A stretch of 64,000 bases of DNA from contig NC_089439.1 of the NCBI RefSeq assembly GCF_026210795.1, positions 558,001-622,000 on the forward strand, written 5' to 3'. Shown piece after piece: positions 48,235-62,572 of this stretch. The stretch is from Rhizophagus irregularis. Lineage: Eukaryota > Glomeromycota > Glomeromycetes > Glomerales > Glomeraceae. Below the pieces are notes generated by a model. That model saw only the letters and a list, made by a program, of their open reading frames with translations, was not told where the DNA came from and did not search any database. Each line of letters opens with the position of its first letter. Position 1 is the first letter of the stretch. The position numbers were made by a program, and so were the translations under genes.

Positions 48235-50676
48235 TTAATTATCTACTATCATATCATATCCAGATATACTTTTAAAAGCTGGAAATTGATCATCAATACT
48301 TGAAAATGATACGTGTAACTTATTATTGGACGACAACATCGACGTTTCAGTAACCTTATCAATAACATTATCAAAAGCAATCCAATTAAAATAAATTTTA
48401 GATTCATCTATATCACACAAATTTGCCCAACCTTCCTTGTCAAAATAATTCATAACTTTTCTTTCATCGATCTTATCCATAGCAATTTGAAATACTAGTA
48501 ATATTTTATCCTCACAATCCCAGATAAGAAAATCCATACCAGGGTATTTGGTATATTCTGGAATAAAGAGAACATTATTGTACTCATTAAAATCTTTGAT
48601 AGAAAATATGTCATTATCAACAATCCTAATGACTTCATCAAAATTAACATTTTTATCAAATATATTTAAACTTGGAATTCCAAATTGCCTAAATTAATAG
48701 TGTTTATATATTAGCTTATTTGATCATGATCAAAGATATAATGAAATTCGAATTATAAAAATGAAAGGATCATTGGGATTTAAATATCAAATTTCATATA
48801 ATCAGAAAGTAGGCGATATGTAATTAGTTTCACTTACCAACATGTGAATTCAAATGTTCTCACAGTATCTAATAATGTTGTAATATACGATGCAGAAATC
48901 CTTTCCAAAGCATAAATTGTGTATTCAACATTTTGTAGAGCCTTTGATGCAGCATCATCAATTAGATCATCAATTTGACCATGAGCACGAGCGATGGTTA
49001 ATCTAGCGCAAGGGTGGATAGCAAGAACTGTTTCAGTTTCAAATTCTTCATTTTCATCCAGAAATGAAACAGAACCAACACGCATAAATCGGTGATCCAT
49101 ATCATATATTTTACTGGCAGGGGGTTCAATTTGGAGAATCATGGAAACAACACATGCATTTAAATTTTCTACTCTCTCATATGATAAATTATCTCGATAA
49201 ATTTGATAATCTCTTTTTATTTCACTTTCTCGTAATCCCAAATAATTTTCAGTTTTTTCCTGCAAATTTCCTGCTGGTGTTTCATGCCACTTGTCTAATT
49301 CTGAAGGATAGGCGCCCGTCCAATATTTCACATAATCCAACTGTGCCATATCGTTATAACCACGCAATTTGCACCATTGATTGAACTCATCGTCATCATA
49401 ACCGTCGAATAGACCCAACTTATCCCATGATTTAAACAGGCATACATCATTGTTAGAAGTTTCTGAAACGATAATAAGACCATCATTCTTTAGAATTCCA
49501 GAAAGACCATTTACCAATACGAATGGATATTCATTAAGAACCTCGTATTTGTACAAGGAATTACATTGATCAAAGACCCAGATCCAGTAATAATCATTTT
49601 TAACAAAGTTTACCAATTCCTTGAGACATAAATGAAATCGTTCTTTCCTAATGAAAAGAAGAATCAGTGATATGATTTACAAATATCGTATATCGTGTAA
49701 AAAAATTAACAAATATCAGAGTAAATTACCTAGTATTTGTCTCGGGTTGTTTAAGATGTTCAATGATTCTATTAACCCTGGAATTATGTAATAAACTTTT
49801 ATCACACAACTTGTTACGTACGTTATTTGTTAATCCATACATCACAAGTTCAACCCAATCAGTTATGGTAAGCGGGGTTAATTCATCTTTGTTGAAAGTA
49901 CATAAAAATTCGTTTAATAGGTATTGATAAGGTTCAATTTGATGAGATGACCACCACTCTTCACAATTATTAATATACGTTACTCTATAATCATGTTGTA
50001 AACGAAGTTCTGAAACAAGATAATACAAGCTGTACGACTTTCCCAAACCAGAAGGACCATAAATATGTAGACCTCTAGAACTATTTTCTTCATTGAGTGC
50101 TTTCATTATAGCATTATAGATTTGATCATGATGATTTCTACGTATTAAAGATAATTTACCATTCACAAAATGGAAACTATCTTGAAGTTTATTTGGACTC
50201 AACCTTGGTAGATCGACAACATCATAAAGATCTTCCATAATTTCAAGAAGTATTTTATCTGTTTCTCTTGCTTGTTGAACAAGTGCGACAAATGGGTCTA
50301 ATTGATCTTCAAGTTCATTAACCTTCACTTTTTTTCTACTAGGATATATGATGGGTACAATTGACATGAAGGCTCTTTCTTTACCCTTCGTACTTAAAAA
50401 AGAAGAAGAAGAAGCAGCAGCAAAACTTGAAGAAGAACTAGCTATTTTTTAATCATAAAAAGTTAGAATTGATTTTTTCATAATGCAACAATGTTTTTTC
50501 TTAAAATTACCAAATGATGGTCCTGCCAAAGAAGGTCGCTTTGTTCTCTCCGTTATTTGTCCAGAGAATTCTTCCATATTTTCAACCTTTCTTTTATGTG
50601 CACCATTTGATTTTACACCACCCGATGACATGGTGTCCATAAAATCTATGATATCATTAAAATATGTTAAATACAT
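48235..50676 (-). CDS. Crinkler-type (CRN-like) P-loop NTPase with C-terminal nuclease-like domain
   Basis: Four exons, 50511-50676, 49730-50441, 48838-49647 and 48235-48688, sum to 714 codons including the stop, in frame throughout. After a Ser/Lys-rich N-terminus (with possible starts at 50676 or at ATGs about 12-15 codons later) comes a Ser/Ala-rich stretch. A P-loop follows with Walker A GPSGLGKS (about 184-191) and a Walker B-like WVFDQ (about 313). The middle is mixed helical. Near residue 612 the motif PGMDFLIWD, followed by LLVFQIA, resembles the core of the PD-(D/E)XK restriction-nuclease fold. NTPase plus REase-like is the known layout of many CRN-type effectors in oomycetes, chytrids and glomeromycotan fungi. 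The usual conserved LxLFLAK-type N-terminal region and a signal peptide are not evident. No stop interrupts the model. The usual second acidic or Lys residue of the nuclease core is not obvious, so activity is uncertain. Confidence 0.8.
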
Positions 50677-51518
50677 ATTTTAAAAAAAAAATTTAATAAT
50701 TTTCCAATATTTAATCAAATCTTTTTGAAATATTTTTAAAGTATAAATTATGACTTACTTCATGTTCATCATAACTCAAAATTTGTCGTATACGATAGTT
50801 TACGATCGTATACGTGATCTTTGATTAGTTATTATTCCGAATTGTTTAAAACCATCATTTTTTTTAAAAAAAATTACGTACGTCACTGAAACAAATTAAT
50901 TTTAAATGAGGTAACAAATTTCTTTATTTAGAAATGTTTCTTTACCTAATACACTTTAGTCTTTTATATGTAAATCCTACATCATTAACTATTTTTGAAT
51001 TAATCTGGGAAAGAAAATAATGATCGACACATTAAATTGTTGAGTTAACTTTATTTACAATTTTCTGGTGAAACACTGAAACACATTTGAAACCGATTAA
51101 AAAAGAAGCACAAACTTCGCCACAATGCCTGAATGCCACCGCAGATCACTGCAGATCAAAGCAGTTCAAACAACTCGATGCGTGTTACACAAGTTATATT
51201 GAAGAAAAACATATACCTTTTTCTATATTACAAGAAAAAATATTTGTAAGAAAAGATTCCACTGCGGTTTTGATTAATGAATGGAATAATTTTGATAAGA
51301 AATTATTACTAATCAAAAGTCTCCCCCCTTTTTTTTCTTTGACAATTATTAATATTATTTTCGTTAGGATAACAAAAAAAAATTTTTTTTTTTTTTTTTG
51401 AATTAATAAAAATATAAATTTAAAATATGTCATCGTATATGCAGTTGATCCTCATAACATTAATTTTATTGGTTGATTTTTTTTCGCGTATAATTTACGT
51501 AGAGTATATTAATAATGA
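50677..51518. other. Intergenic region upstream of the Crinkler-type gene
   Basis: No gene is clearly supported. A stretch at 51087-51340 is open and somewhat less AT-rich (containing CLNATADHCRSKQF) but starts with no ATG and matches nothing I know. Confidence 0.3.
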
Positions 51519-51650
51519 TGGCTGTGGGCCTGTGGCTGTGCGAGAATTAGCTGCTTAATGGCTGTGCAAGAATTATCAACTTGACGGCTGTGTAAGAATT
51601 ATTCGACTTGACGGCTGTGTAAAAATTATTCGATTTGGCGGTTGCGCAAG
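51519..51650 (+). repeat. About 27-bp tandem repeat (GGCTGTGYAAGAATTATT...)
   Basis: Four to five copies of a unit of 26-28 bp: GGCTGTG, then a purine-rich core AAGAATTAT, then CGACTTGAC. First and last copies are degenerate. Confidence 0.75.
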
Positions 51651-54082
51651 AATTATCTACCATACAAGGATTATCGACTCAAGAATCAATTGCTGTAAAA
51701 GAATTGACAAAGACTAATCTAGTTTCGTTCTAACGATAATCTCTCTGCTTGCGTAATCTCCCGCAGTCAAGGAAAAAATTAGGCACGAAAAATAGAATAT
51801 CATTATTAAATAAATTTATTTATTTAATTATCATGACAATGACTTTCTGCTTTTAGAAAATAATTGTTTTTTTAATATAAATACCCAAAATACCCAACGA
51901 ATACAGTTTTATAATAAACTACTTACTCAAATCGGTCAATTATAATAAAGATAATATATATAAAGATAATATATATAAATAAATAAATATATATATTATA
52001 TTTTTATATCACAATATTTCACATATTTAAATAATTCAATTTATCATAATTGCATAATTGAAATATCGAATAAAGAAAAAAAAATTTCGGAATTCAAAAA
52101 TCATACTTTTTAGAAATTAGAAATTTCTAAAATGTGTCAGAATAATTTTTTTCAATTGAATGTAAAGTAATACAACTAAAATTTTTTATATTGTTCTTAT
52201 TGAATTAAATAAATAACTCGTGAATTTAGGGAGAAATCGGTGAAAAAAAGTGTGGGGTAACTTGTGGCTACCTTACTTTGTAATTCGAGTTTGGTTTAAT
52301 TATGTTATTTGGGTTTAAATTATTTTTTTTTTTATTTATGAAATTTTTTTCCAAATGAAACGTAATAAAAAAATCTTTAAAATCTTTATTAGGGAATAAT
52401 AAATAATCTAAATAATAATCGTGAACAAAGAAATAATTTATTTATATTTTAATTTAATTTTTTTTTTTCCTTCTCCTCATTTCTCCCGATCTTATTCTCT
52501 TATCAAAAACGCCCGATTAACAACTTGGTATATGTTGGAGGTTTTCATTATTTGACCGGAATTGTCGATATCTTTAATATGTTTCAAGCCCTTTGAACAT
52601 ATTTCGTTAAATTCATTTTAAAAGAATATTAAATTCTATTTATTATTTTTTTACGTTATCGCAAAAAGTTTCACATCACAAGTTTATTTAAAAGGAAATT
52701 ATAACTAGTTCACATGACATGGCTAAAAACACGCGCTTTGGTTTAATTATTACGTAGGAAAAAGTTCTTTTCGTTATGTAGTGCAAAAGACACAACATAT
52801 TTGTTATATCAATTATGATAATCTAACTTTATAAAAAAGAAAATATTTTTTTTTTTTAACCTTATCTAATTTTTCCTTTATAAAAAATTAGAATTGATCT
52901 TTTGTTTCATGATACCGTTTTGACTTCATTATAACAATAATAATAATATTTATGCAATTAATAAAAACTTATTCGTAAAAATGAAACATTATTGCCAAGA
53001 ACTTTAAATAATTTACTCCAATCATTTGACACTCCCGCAGTTATTCAAAGGTACAAAAACTCAATCGCGTTACCTTAGCAGTTTTAGGGGATTTTCCTAT
53101 AACTATATTATACCAATTGAAAATCACTCTTTTTTTAATAATTAATAAAACCGGTTATAAAATTATGCCGAATATCAAATACGAACTTTACTAATTTTGG
53201 TATTCAAAATTCACATTTTTATAAAAAAAGGTTAATAAGAACTTTTTTGTGTGAGAAAACTGAGGAACTTTGGAAGTTACAGAAGTTACAAGAAAAAAAA
53301 AAAAATTTTTTTTTCTTTGTTAATTATTTTTATTATTATATTATATATTGTAATTAATAAATTTTTTTAGTTCCCTTTTTCTTTTTTCCTTTTGTTGTTT
53401 AGAATGTTTAGAAGAAATAATAATAAAAAAAAAAAAATTTTTTTTTATTTTTTTTATTTTATTTACAGGATTTATAACTTGTATCAAGTAACAAATAAAT
53501 TTTATTTTTAATTTTTATTTTTTTTTATTTTTATTTTTTTATTTTTATTTTTATTTTCCTTTATTATTACTAAATTCCTTTTCGATAATATCACTCGTTC
53601 ACAAAAGAAAAACTTTTTCTGTATGGAAAGGTTTCATGGAAAAAAATAACTTTCCAACCTTTCCAGTTTTGGATCCAAGTTATTTATTTTATATAATTTT
53701 TTTGACGGAAAATAATTTCCGAACAACAAAAAAAAAAAATTTATATTTTCTTTTTATATTTTTTTTTTTTTTATTTGTTTATTGTGATCTTTATTTTTGG
53801 CGGAAGGGGAGGGCGGGTGTGTTTAATATGTCGGAAGGTTATTCTTTTACATATCGGACATATCGGATTACAAATGATTTGTTCATCAACTTTACCTTTT
53901 TTTGATTAAATTTATTTTTACCGTTTTGTCGATCACCCGCATTTACTGCGTAACGTAACGTAATAAAAGAATTTTCTGATTCGCGTAAATAATTCCGTGT
54001 TTAAAAATTCTTTATTAATTCGTTATTAGAAAAGTAAATTAAAAGTAAATTAAGAGTAGATTATATTTAAACTAGTGAAAAA
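51651..54082. other. Low-complexity intergenic region
   Basis: Poly-T and poly-A runs and TTTTTATTTTTATTTT repeats (about 53500-53570). No gene supported. Confidence 0.4.
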
Positions 54083-54149
54083 TGAATTATATTCAAATTA
54101 TATTCGAATTATATTCGAATTGTATTCGAATTGTATTTGAATTGTATTG
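54083..54149 (+). repeat. 12-bp tandem repeat (ATTATATTCGAA)
   Basis: Five to six copies with A/G and C/T variation (ATTATATTCGAA, ATTGTATTTGAA). Confidence 0.75.
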
Positions 54150-54589
54150 AAACATGATTAGTAATACTCATATTACTCATATTATACATATTATATATAT
54201 TATAAATATTATAATGCTAATACAATAACGATAAAGAAGGAACAATACAAAGCTCGCTCATTGGTTGGTATAACACAATGAACATCGATCATGTCAACTA
54301 TGACGTGGGTGAGAAAAAAAGAGTGGAAACCAATTATAATTATGAGAAGAAAAAGGAACGTGATTGATATTGTATTTGAATATCTGAACCTATCGGAAAT
54401 TCGGAATGATTGGAACGCTAATATTGTTGACGTTGTCTCAGTTTGCACGAATTGATTGTTTCAAATTCTTTCCACGGATTTTCCGTATAATAGAAATTTT
54501 ATTGAGTGTTGAGCCATTGAAAAGAGGCTGAGCGGAATAACCTTAAAGTATTTTGGTAATTTTTAATGAAATAACCCTTATTTAGCCCA

Positions 54590-54923
54590 TTTAATAAATA
54601 GAATCCCGTTTAATCAACAGGATCCCACGGGATCCCACTTTTAATAAAGAGAATCTCATTTTAATAAACAGAATCCCGTTTTAATAAGTAGATAAGCAGA
54701 ATCCAACTTTAATAAACAGAATCCCGTTTTAATAAGCAGGATCCTATTTTAATAAACAGAATCCCGTTTTTAATAAGTAGGATCCTATTTTAATAAACAG
54801 AATCCCGTTTTAATGAACAGAATCCTATTTTAATGAACAGAATCCTATTTTAATAAACAGAATCCTATTTCAATATGCAGAATCCTATTTCAATAAACAG
54901 AATCCCATTTTAAATAAACGGAA
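54590..54923 (+). repeat. About 20-bp tandem repeat (TTTTAATAAACAGAATCCYR)
   Basis: About sixteen copies of a unit of 19-21 bp. Variants read AATCCCG, AATCCTA or GGATCCTA at one end and AACAG, AGCAG or AAGTAG at the other. A minisatellite with local homogenisation; there are no spacers, so it is not a CRISPR. Confidence 0.85.
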
Positions 54924-55381
54924 TGATGACATTGTCGAAGAATAATTATAATAATTATATAGATAAAGAACTTGAATTAAATGATTATAGAATGAAAAAA
55001 GGATGATACGCTTTACATGATGGAGATAACAAATTGAATTAGTTCCCGAAATTAAAGATCGGGGAGTACATTTAAATTACATTTTGATTCAAAAAATTTA
55101 ATTCATTTTTCTTTTACATAAATTATCGTCTAAAGTTTAACCGGACCTTATAAATATCCGTGGATAAGAATATCCGTGGATAATGAATACAACATATACA
55201 ACATAACGCTAAATGGATATAATAATACGAAAATTTTTTAAATTTTGAATTAAAATAAACCAATAAAATATATGACAAGAAATATATTATCTGTATATTA
55301 CATTTTTTTAATAAAAATTTAAACCAATTAAACCGGGGAGGTCATTTACCAGGGCTTGTTCTATTATTACTATTATAGTAT
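54924..55381. other. Non-coding spacer
   Basis: A/T-rich with nothing recognised. Confidence 0.3.
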
Positions 55382-55495
55382 TATTACACCAAACGAAATT
55401 ACTATTTATTACAACACCAAACGAAATTACTATTTATTACAATACCATGGAATTACTATTTATTAACAATACCAGATGAAATTACTATTTATTGA
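55382..55495 (+). repeat. About 28-bp tandem repeat (ACCAAACGAAATTACTATTT...)
   Basis: Four copies of a unit containing GAAATTACTATTTATTACAA and AYACCAAACG; the last two are more diverged. Confidence 0.75.
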
Positions 55496-56408
55496 GTACA
55501 TTTATCACGTACCTATCATCTAATCTTTCTCAAGATATTTTCATGTGTGTTTAAATCAATAAAAACCTAAAAAAAAAAAAAAATTTTAGGTAAATCAAAA
55601 CATTATTGGTAAGATCTATATTTTTACATTATACTTTATATGTACATGCGTATAAAAGATAAAAAAAGAAAAGTCATTATAAAATTCATAATGATCATTA
55701 TAAGATTACGCGAAAATCATTATCCCGAATGTATATACATATACACATATATATACATATGTATTTTATTATGATGTTCAAAATTTTTTGTCAATCCCTT
55801 AAAAAAAAAAAAATTAAGATTCATCTAATTCGGATTGAGTATAATTAATTCCTTCTTTGATTAATCAATTGTAACATTTTTTTTTCAAAAAAAAAAATTC
55901 ATTTTAATAATAATAGTACAGATATTTGACCTACAGATATTGTTCTTGTGATTTGAATGAAATCTATATTTGCGTAAATTATAATAATCAATAAATTTTA
56001 TCGATTGTCTTTATTTAAAAAAAAAAAAATCATCTAAAATAAAAGGTTTATCGTAAAGTTCATTGAATTATAAAATGTATTCCCGTGATCCAATCACGTA
56101 CACAAATATTTAGTACATAAAATTCTGAAATCGGAAAACTAGCCAAAACTAGCCACAACTGTTTAAATTTTCAATAATGTTATAAAAAAGTAGGTTAAAC
56201 AAATAATCGATTGATTAAATAATATCTGTAATTGATCTTTTTTTGTTACTACAAAATAATTTAAAATTTTTGTTTATTATTGAACGAAAATTAGCCACAT
56301 TTCCTCCTTTATCTTTTATTAACAAACAACAAAATAATTTTTGGAAAGTGATTATAATTCATGTTAGACAAAAAGTAAAAAAGGTTACAACTTTTTTTAT
56401 AAAATGAA
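55496..56408. other. Non-coding spacer
   Basis: A/T-rich with poly-A runs; nothing recognised. Confidence 0.3.
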
Positions 56409-56518
56409 AAGATATAAATGATAGTAGTGAATGATGTTATAACTCATATAAGTGATATGAATGAAACGATATAAATGATAGCGGTGAATGATATAAATGA
56501 TAGCAGTGAATGATAATA
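56409..56518 (+). repeat. Degenerate repeat of GATATAAATGATAGYRGTGA
   Basis: Three clear copies of a unit of 20-25 bp, plus diverged pieces on the left. Confidence 0.6.
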
Positions 56519-59500
56519 CGAATATGATATGAATCATCATATTGCATTTATATACATTTACATCATCCTCATACGTTTTCATACATATAACATGATATAT
56601 TTCATTCGTGGAATTATAATTCCTAACTAATGAAAGAAAAAAAGAAGAAAAAAAAAGAAGAAAAAAAAAAAAAAAGTTCATGTTGTTCGAAAATCAAACT
56701 TCTTTTTTTTAAGTAAAAAAAAAAGAATTCCCCCCCACAAAGGAAAAACCTATTTTTGATTCATTTATTTATTATAATTCCGAAACATTTTAAAAATAAA
56801 ATAATAAAAAAAGGTGATTTTGACTAGAATTAGTAACGCGTTCTACATACAATTACATGTATTATTATTATTATTATTAAAACGAAAATTCTAAAATATT
56901 CTTGATACAAGAATCATCTTTAGATGGGCTAATTTTGGCTAAATTTGGGTCCAATTTGGCTAATATTTTTTTGTTCAAAGTTGATCCTTAAAGGAAGATT
57001 CCGCCTAATTTAAAATCATAAGTAAAACAATATAAACAAATTTTAACTTAATAGAACTAAAAATCATTTAAAAGCAACGATGTACAAGACACCTGACGGA
57101 AAATAAACTCCGAAATGTTATGATTGATTACATGATTTATTGTTTGTACCACCATCAAAAAATTCAAACCTACTTGTACATCTCATATACTGTGACAGTA
57201 TCACCTTTTTAAAATTATCACTTTTATTCGAAATCAAAATATCCAAATGTTTTCGTTTCGTAATAAATAATAAGGGTGACAAATAGATTTTTGTGTAATT
57301 TATAATTTCATTGGGAAAAGGAATGATTAAAATGACTTGAAATGATAATTGTATTTGGAAAATTAATAAAGACCAATTTAATATACAGTACATGTATACT
57401 GTACAGTGATTCAAGAAAGTTTCAAACAAATAAAAATGTGGTTCAAATCAAAACTTATATATATCAAATGATGTGATTTCGAAGAAGTGAACAAAAAATA
57501 ATTTTTTTTTTTTAAATAAATTTTCATAAACTCTTGATAATTTTTTTTCTTTCCTAAAGGTATTCCGCTTTCTATTTACTATTATAAATTGACAAAACAA
57601 ATTTTATTTACAATACAAATGTAACACAGCACAATTTATTATTTATTCTTACTATTTTAAGGAGGGGTTACAAAAAATAAGGTGACACTTTTTGGCTGGC
57701 GTAAGTGATTAAAGTTTTATGTGATGTTACTACGTTTACTTGTATCGCGTTCTGTCCTCAATTAAAAATTATATATTTTTTTTTTGATGATGTAATAAAG
57801 ATGCAACATAACGCGATCAAATACTGGTCACATTTAACAATATTTGTGTTTCAATATGAAATATGAATTACAGTTTTTGTAATTCTGTAAACAATAAGAG
57901 CAAAAATCAGTGGTAAAAAAATTTAGTGATAAAAAAATCTAAATCTCTTAAAAGATAAATACACATGTAATCATACATAATTATATACATAATTAAATAA
58001 AGTTTTACAGTGTTATTATTATTGTTATTATTGTTGTTATTTATTTAAAAAGAAATAAAATGAAATAAAATGAAAATAAAAATAAAAATTAATAATTTAT
58101 AATAAATAAAAATGTAAGACGTATAAAACGTATAAAAATAAACAAATTAAATTAAATTATTATAAAAAATGCGCGTGAAAATCTTTTTTTTCATACTACG
58201 ATACAAACACATATGCTTTAACACAGTTTTGTTGATTATTTTTTTCGGAGTTCCATCTCCGATTCATGAAAATAAAAAACGAATGAATTCTATGAATTCA
58301 TTATGATTTTTAATAACCAAGGAGTTGTTTATTGAGGAGTAATCACGCATTTAAAACTCACGCATCGCATCCACGCAGTCTCCTCAATCACGCGATAATT
58401 ATAATAAAAGGAAAATTTTATTAAAAATAGAAATTATTAAAAAATCTAAAAATAAATCATAAAAATTTAATTATAAATTTTTTTAAAGAACATTCTTTAT
58501 TTTATTTCCTTTTTTTTCAATTATAATAGAAAGCATGGTTAAAAAGCATGATAAAAAGACAAAAATAGTGATTCCGAGTGAAAAAAAAATTAACAATGGT
58601 TTAACTTTTTACGTAAATCACAATCGACAATAAGTTGAACCAAAATTAATCATTAATGAACCAATGATATTCGATTCATAAATAAGAACACCAATTAAAT
58701 TACAGAAATGAAATGATTTGCATTAAAAATTAATTAAATCGGACACCCGACTTTTCCGACTAATTCGGTCCCGACTAAAAGAAAAAGAAAAAAAAGTTAT
58801 TTTTAAATTTTTTTTTTTACTTAATTATGATCTTTATTTGTTATTTTACAATAGGCGAACCAAATATATACCAAATGTGGACCAAATGTGTGCTCACAAT
58901 ATGTTCTAAATATGTTCTAAATATGTCAAATGTGCGGGAAAAAAAATGTACTTCAAATTAAATTATAGTTCAACGTATCCATTCACAATATTTCACATTT
59001 AAAAACAAAATTTACCAGTTTAAAGAAAAAAAAAAATTTAAAAATAACTTTTTTTTTATGACCTAATTTTATATGACCTAATTTTAGTTTCCAATTTCCA
59101 TTATTTAGATAATTTTGAACCTTAAATTATTATTTAATTTGAAATTTTACATATTTTACATTGTTCTAATTAATAATGAAACAACGAAAAATACTTTCTT
59201 CCCAAAAAGAATATTAGTATTATTATTGAATTAAGAAATCATAATTAAATGACAAAAAAATTTTCACTAATGAAAATGGAATCCCGTGTAACCAAATTAT
59301 AATGAAAATTTCCATTAAAGTATATATAAACATAAGCAAAAATCGGTTACACCCATATTTGTTCTCTTTCATTAAAGGAAAAAAGTACAAACCCTGGTTT
59401 TGAAAAAAAAAATCAAAAAAAAAAAAACTTTATATTTAGGTTTTTCAGATTTCAGGTATTGTTTTTCTAAAAATATGCTTCTTATATTTAGTAATTTAAG

Positions 59501-60430
59501 GTATTTAATTAATTAAACATGATTAATAACGTGTATTATATTAACTTTTTTATCGATTGCCATTAAATTTTTTTTTACATGCATTTTCAACATTTTCAAC
59601 ATTTTTCAACAAAAAGTTTTGATAATTTGATGATTTGTTTATGTGTTTATGTAAAATTTACTTTACAAAGAATTTTTACAGATTACATTCAAATATCCCA
59701 AGGAATTATCCCAAATATCCCTCGTTTTGAAATCACGTAACTTTATATTAAATTGGTAAACCAATTATGAGATAATTTTATAAAGAAATTTCCTGGTGTT
59801 TAATTACAATATAAACATTTCGCACATATAAGTTTTTTATTTTTGCATTACAATTAAGATATTCTATTACGTAGGCTTCCATTTTTTCTATTGATGATCA
59901 TTTTGCTTTTCATAAAAGGGAAACAAGTAAAAATTATTTACTACGCCATATGTTTAAGAAATCTTTTTAAGGAAATAAGTTTTTCCAAATCTCTTTGTTA
60001 TTAAGAAATTGTTTCCAAAAAATAAAGGAAATTTTGTTGATTGTTTTTTTTTTTGTTAATATTTAATCGTGAGAAAAATATAACCAAATTGTTTAAAGAA
60101 AACGGAATTTACGGCGTTATTTTAATGTATAGCGATCGGAAACATTATGCACCTATGCATCATTCTTTGTGACGTAAAATTGATTGTTTTACTCTTAAAA
60201 TATGATTGTAGTATTAAGAAAAATCGATCAAAATAATAAGCAAATATTACTATGTGGCTTTTGGAATTTAGTATCATAGTAGCGTAGCAATAACAGGTTT
60301 ACGTCGGAGTAGTAATTAATACGTATTAATACGTATTAATACGTGGGTTAAAGTTTTCGGCCATACGTATATTTCCTTTACCTTCCCTTACAGTAAGTAG
60401 TATGTAACAGAATTTCTCCTACAGTAATGT
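56519..60430. other. Long A/T-rich intergenic region
   Basis: Almost 4 kb without a supported gene. It contains TTATTATTATTATTA near 56864-56880, an AAATAAAATGAAATAAAATG run near 58050, and three copies of ATTAATACGT near 60317-60343. Open frames are short and T- or A-driven. Confidence 0.4.
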
Positions 60431-60610
60431 TAATATTTCCAGTATTACTTCCAGTATTACTTCCGGTATTACTTCCAGTACATTATTTCCCTTACAACCT
60501 TATTTCCCCTACAGTATTCCCTTACAGTAATACATCCTACAGTAGTACTTCTTACAGTAATGCTTCCTACATTAATACTTACTACAGTTTCCTTGCTTCC
60601 GTAAGAATTT
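60431..60610 (+). repeat. Degenerate TTCCAGTATTAC and CTTACAGTAATAC tandem repeats
   Basis: A first block has four copies of a 12-bp unit (TTACTTCCAGTA). A second block has looser 15-16 bp copies of TCYTACAGTAATRC. The open frame across it (repeated LPVLLPV, then SYSNTSY) is a by-product of the repeat. Confidence 0.7.
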
Positions 60611-62572
60611 TCTCCCATAGTAATAATTTCAATATTTCCTTTGTTGTAACATCCAATATTTCCAATAATATTTCCCTTTTATAGTACAAAAAAGTTTTTT
60701 TATCCGTTAAAAGACATACGTATAAAGAAAATCACACATGTACCATTAATTAGAAACGGGTTATTTCTTTTTTGGTATGAACAAAAAAAAAAAAGGAGTA
60801 AATTGTTACGGGGTAAAATGTGTAAAATGTAAATCAAAATGAATCAAATGACATAATTAAACGAAAGGAGTTTCTTTTTCTTTTTTTGAAACAAACAACA
60901 TCAGTGATTGTGATAATATTTAATTAAATCTATAACGCGGAAAAAAAAGAAACCTTGTTATTTTGATACATAGTATAAGAATACGTATTATTACGGATGA
61001 TACGTTGGGGCTTAAAATCCTTAAAAATCGTACAATACAATCATGATGTGATATCATTATAATGAATATTGGATTTTAATACGGCTTAAAAAAGTTTTTG
61101 ATGATGTATGATTGACATTTTATTGTGGGCTTATTCTATCATTATCTTTTTTATTATGTTTCAAAACAAATTCTTTTCAAAGAACGAAATTATTTAGTGT
61201 TTTTTTATCTCACTGCTCACTGCGTCAAGATTGTGTCACTTTAGGTAGGTACCCACGGAATTTGTTCCATGAAGTTTTCTCATTTTAGTTTCCTTATTAA
61301 ATAAAAAGTCATTTAAATTTCTAAAATGGGGTTATATTATAAATATTGTTGCACCTTTAACCGAATATCTCAAATACCCAGAAGTTACGATCCCGGAGGT
61401 TTTGTTTTTAAAGCCACATACATAGTGGCTATAATCGGGTAAGAGGTTTTTTTTTTAATGATAAACATTAAATAATTATTATTTCATATAAAATGAGGAA
61501 AAAAGAACTGAATAAAACATATATATATTAGCATATAGTTATTTATAAATTTACCACAAATAATAGAGCATTTTTTTTTTTTTTCAAGAAAGGCAAAATT
61601 TAGTAAGGAACAAAAAAGTTATAAAAAAGTATAAAAGTATATGCTATTGTTACCTTTTAATGAAAAAAAATTTTTATTTAACCAATTTAACCAATTTAAC
61701 CAGAAAAATATTAAAAATAAAATATTTTTATTCAAAAAATAAAAAAAAAAAAAAAAAAAGAAAAAATGTATCGTCGGGGTATTGAATATTAAACGATAAG
61801 CGGACAAGTGTCGGAATATTTAAACCGATAAATAAAACTACAATATAATTTTTTTTTAATATATATATATAATAATAATATAATAATAATAATATAATAC
61901 TATAATAATATATTATAATATGAATAAATATGATTGATTTAAAAATATATATCACAAACTATTATTGTAATATATATAACATAAATAATATAAATTAAAA
62001 TAAAATACTTAATTATTTTAGTTTATTTTTTTTATTATAAATTAATACCTTATTTATATAAAAGCGGACAACTCATTCCGAGTAATTCAAAATGTGATAA
62101 GTTACTCAAGTTACTCATGAAAGGTGACTATCACATTTAAATCACGGAAAAATTGTTATAAATATACATCAAGTTTGAAATTTTGGGAAAAACATTAGGA
62201 AAGAGTTTTTTTTATAACTCCAACGAAACTATTATTTTTTTTTCTTTAACGGATTAGATAGAACAAATCTTTTTATATATTAAAAAAAAAAAAAAAAAAT
62301 ACAAAAAACTCTTTACTTTTTACTAATATAATTTACGTTATTGTAAATAAATATCATTAATAATCCTTCTCATTAATACACACTATAAATTTTTTAAAAA
62401 AAAGCGAAAAAAAAAATTAAATATTATAAATCATTACCAGAATCAAATATTAACAACAGACTTACTCTCTTTCCTTAGATTTACGTTTTTCGTAGCTAAA
62501 CAATATATTGACAAAATCTATATAAAATCCCTCTTGAAATCAAACTTTTTATAATCAATCCTGAAAATAAAA
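60611..62572. other. Intergenic region upstream of the last gene
   Basis: A/T-rich with homopolymers, three copies of AACCAATTT near 61679-61700, and TAATAATA repeats near 61870-61900. No gene supported. The promoter of the following gene should be in the last few hundred bases but shows no distinct motif. Confidence 0.4.

Noticed and set aside
51087-51401. Open frame containing CLNATADHCRSKQF
   Set aside because: No ATG start, no splice partner found, no recognised motif; the last third is a T-rich run.
60427-60684. Open frame with LPVLLPV and SYSNTSY repeats as a possible membrane or adhesin protein
   Set aside because: The frame follows from a 12-16 bp tandem repeat and has no flanking splice or start context.
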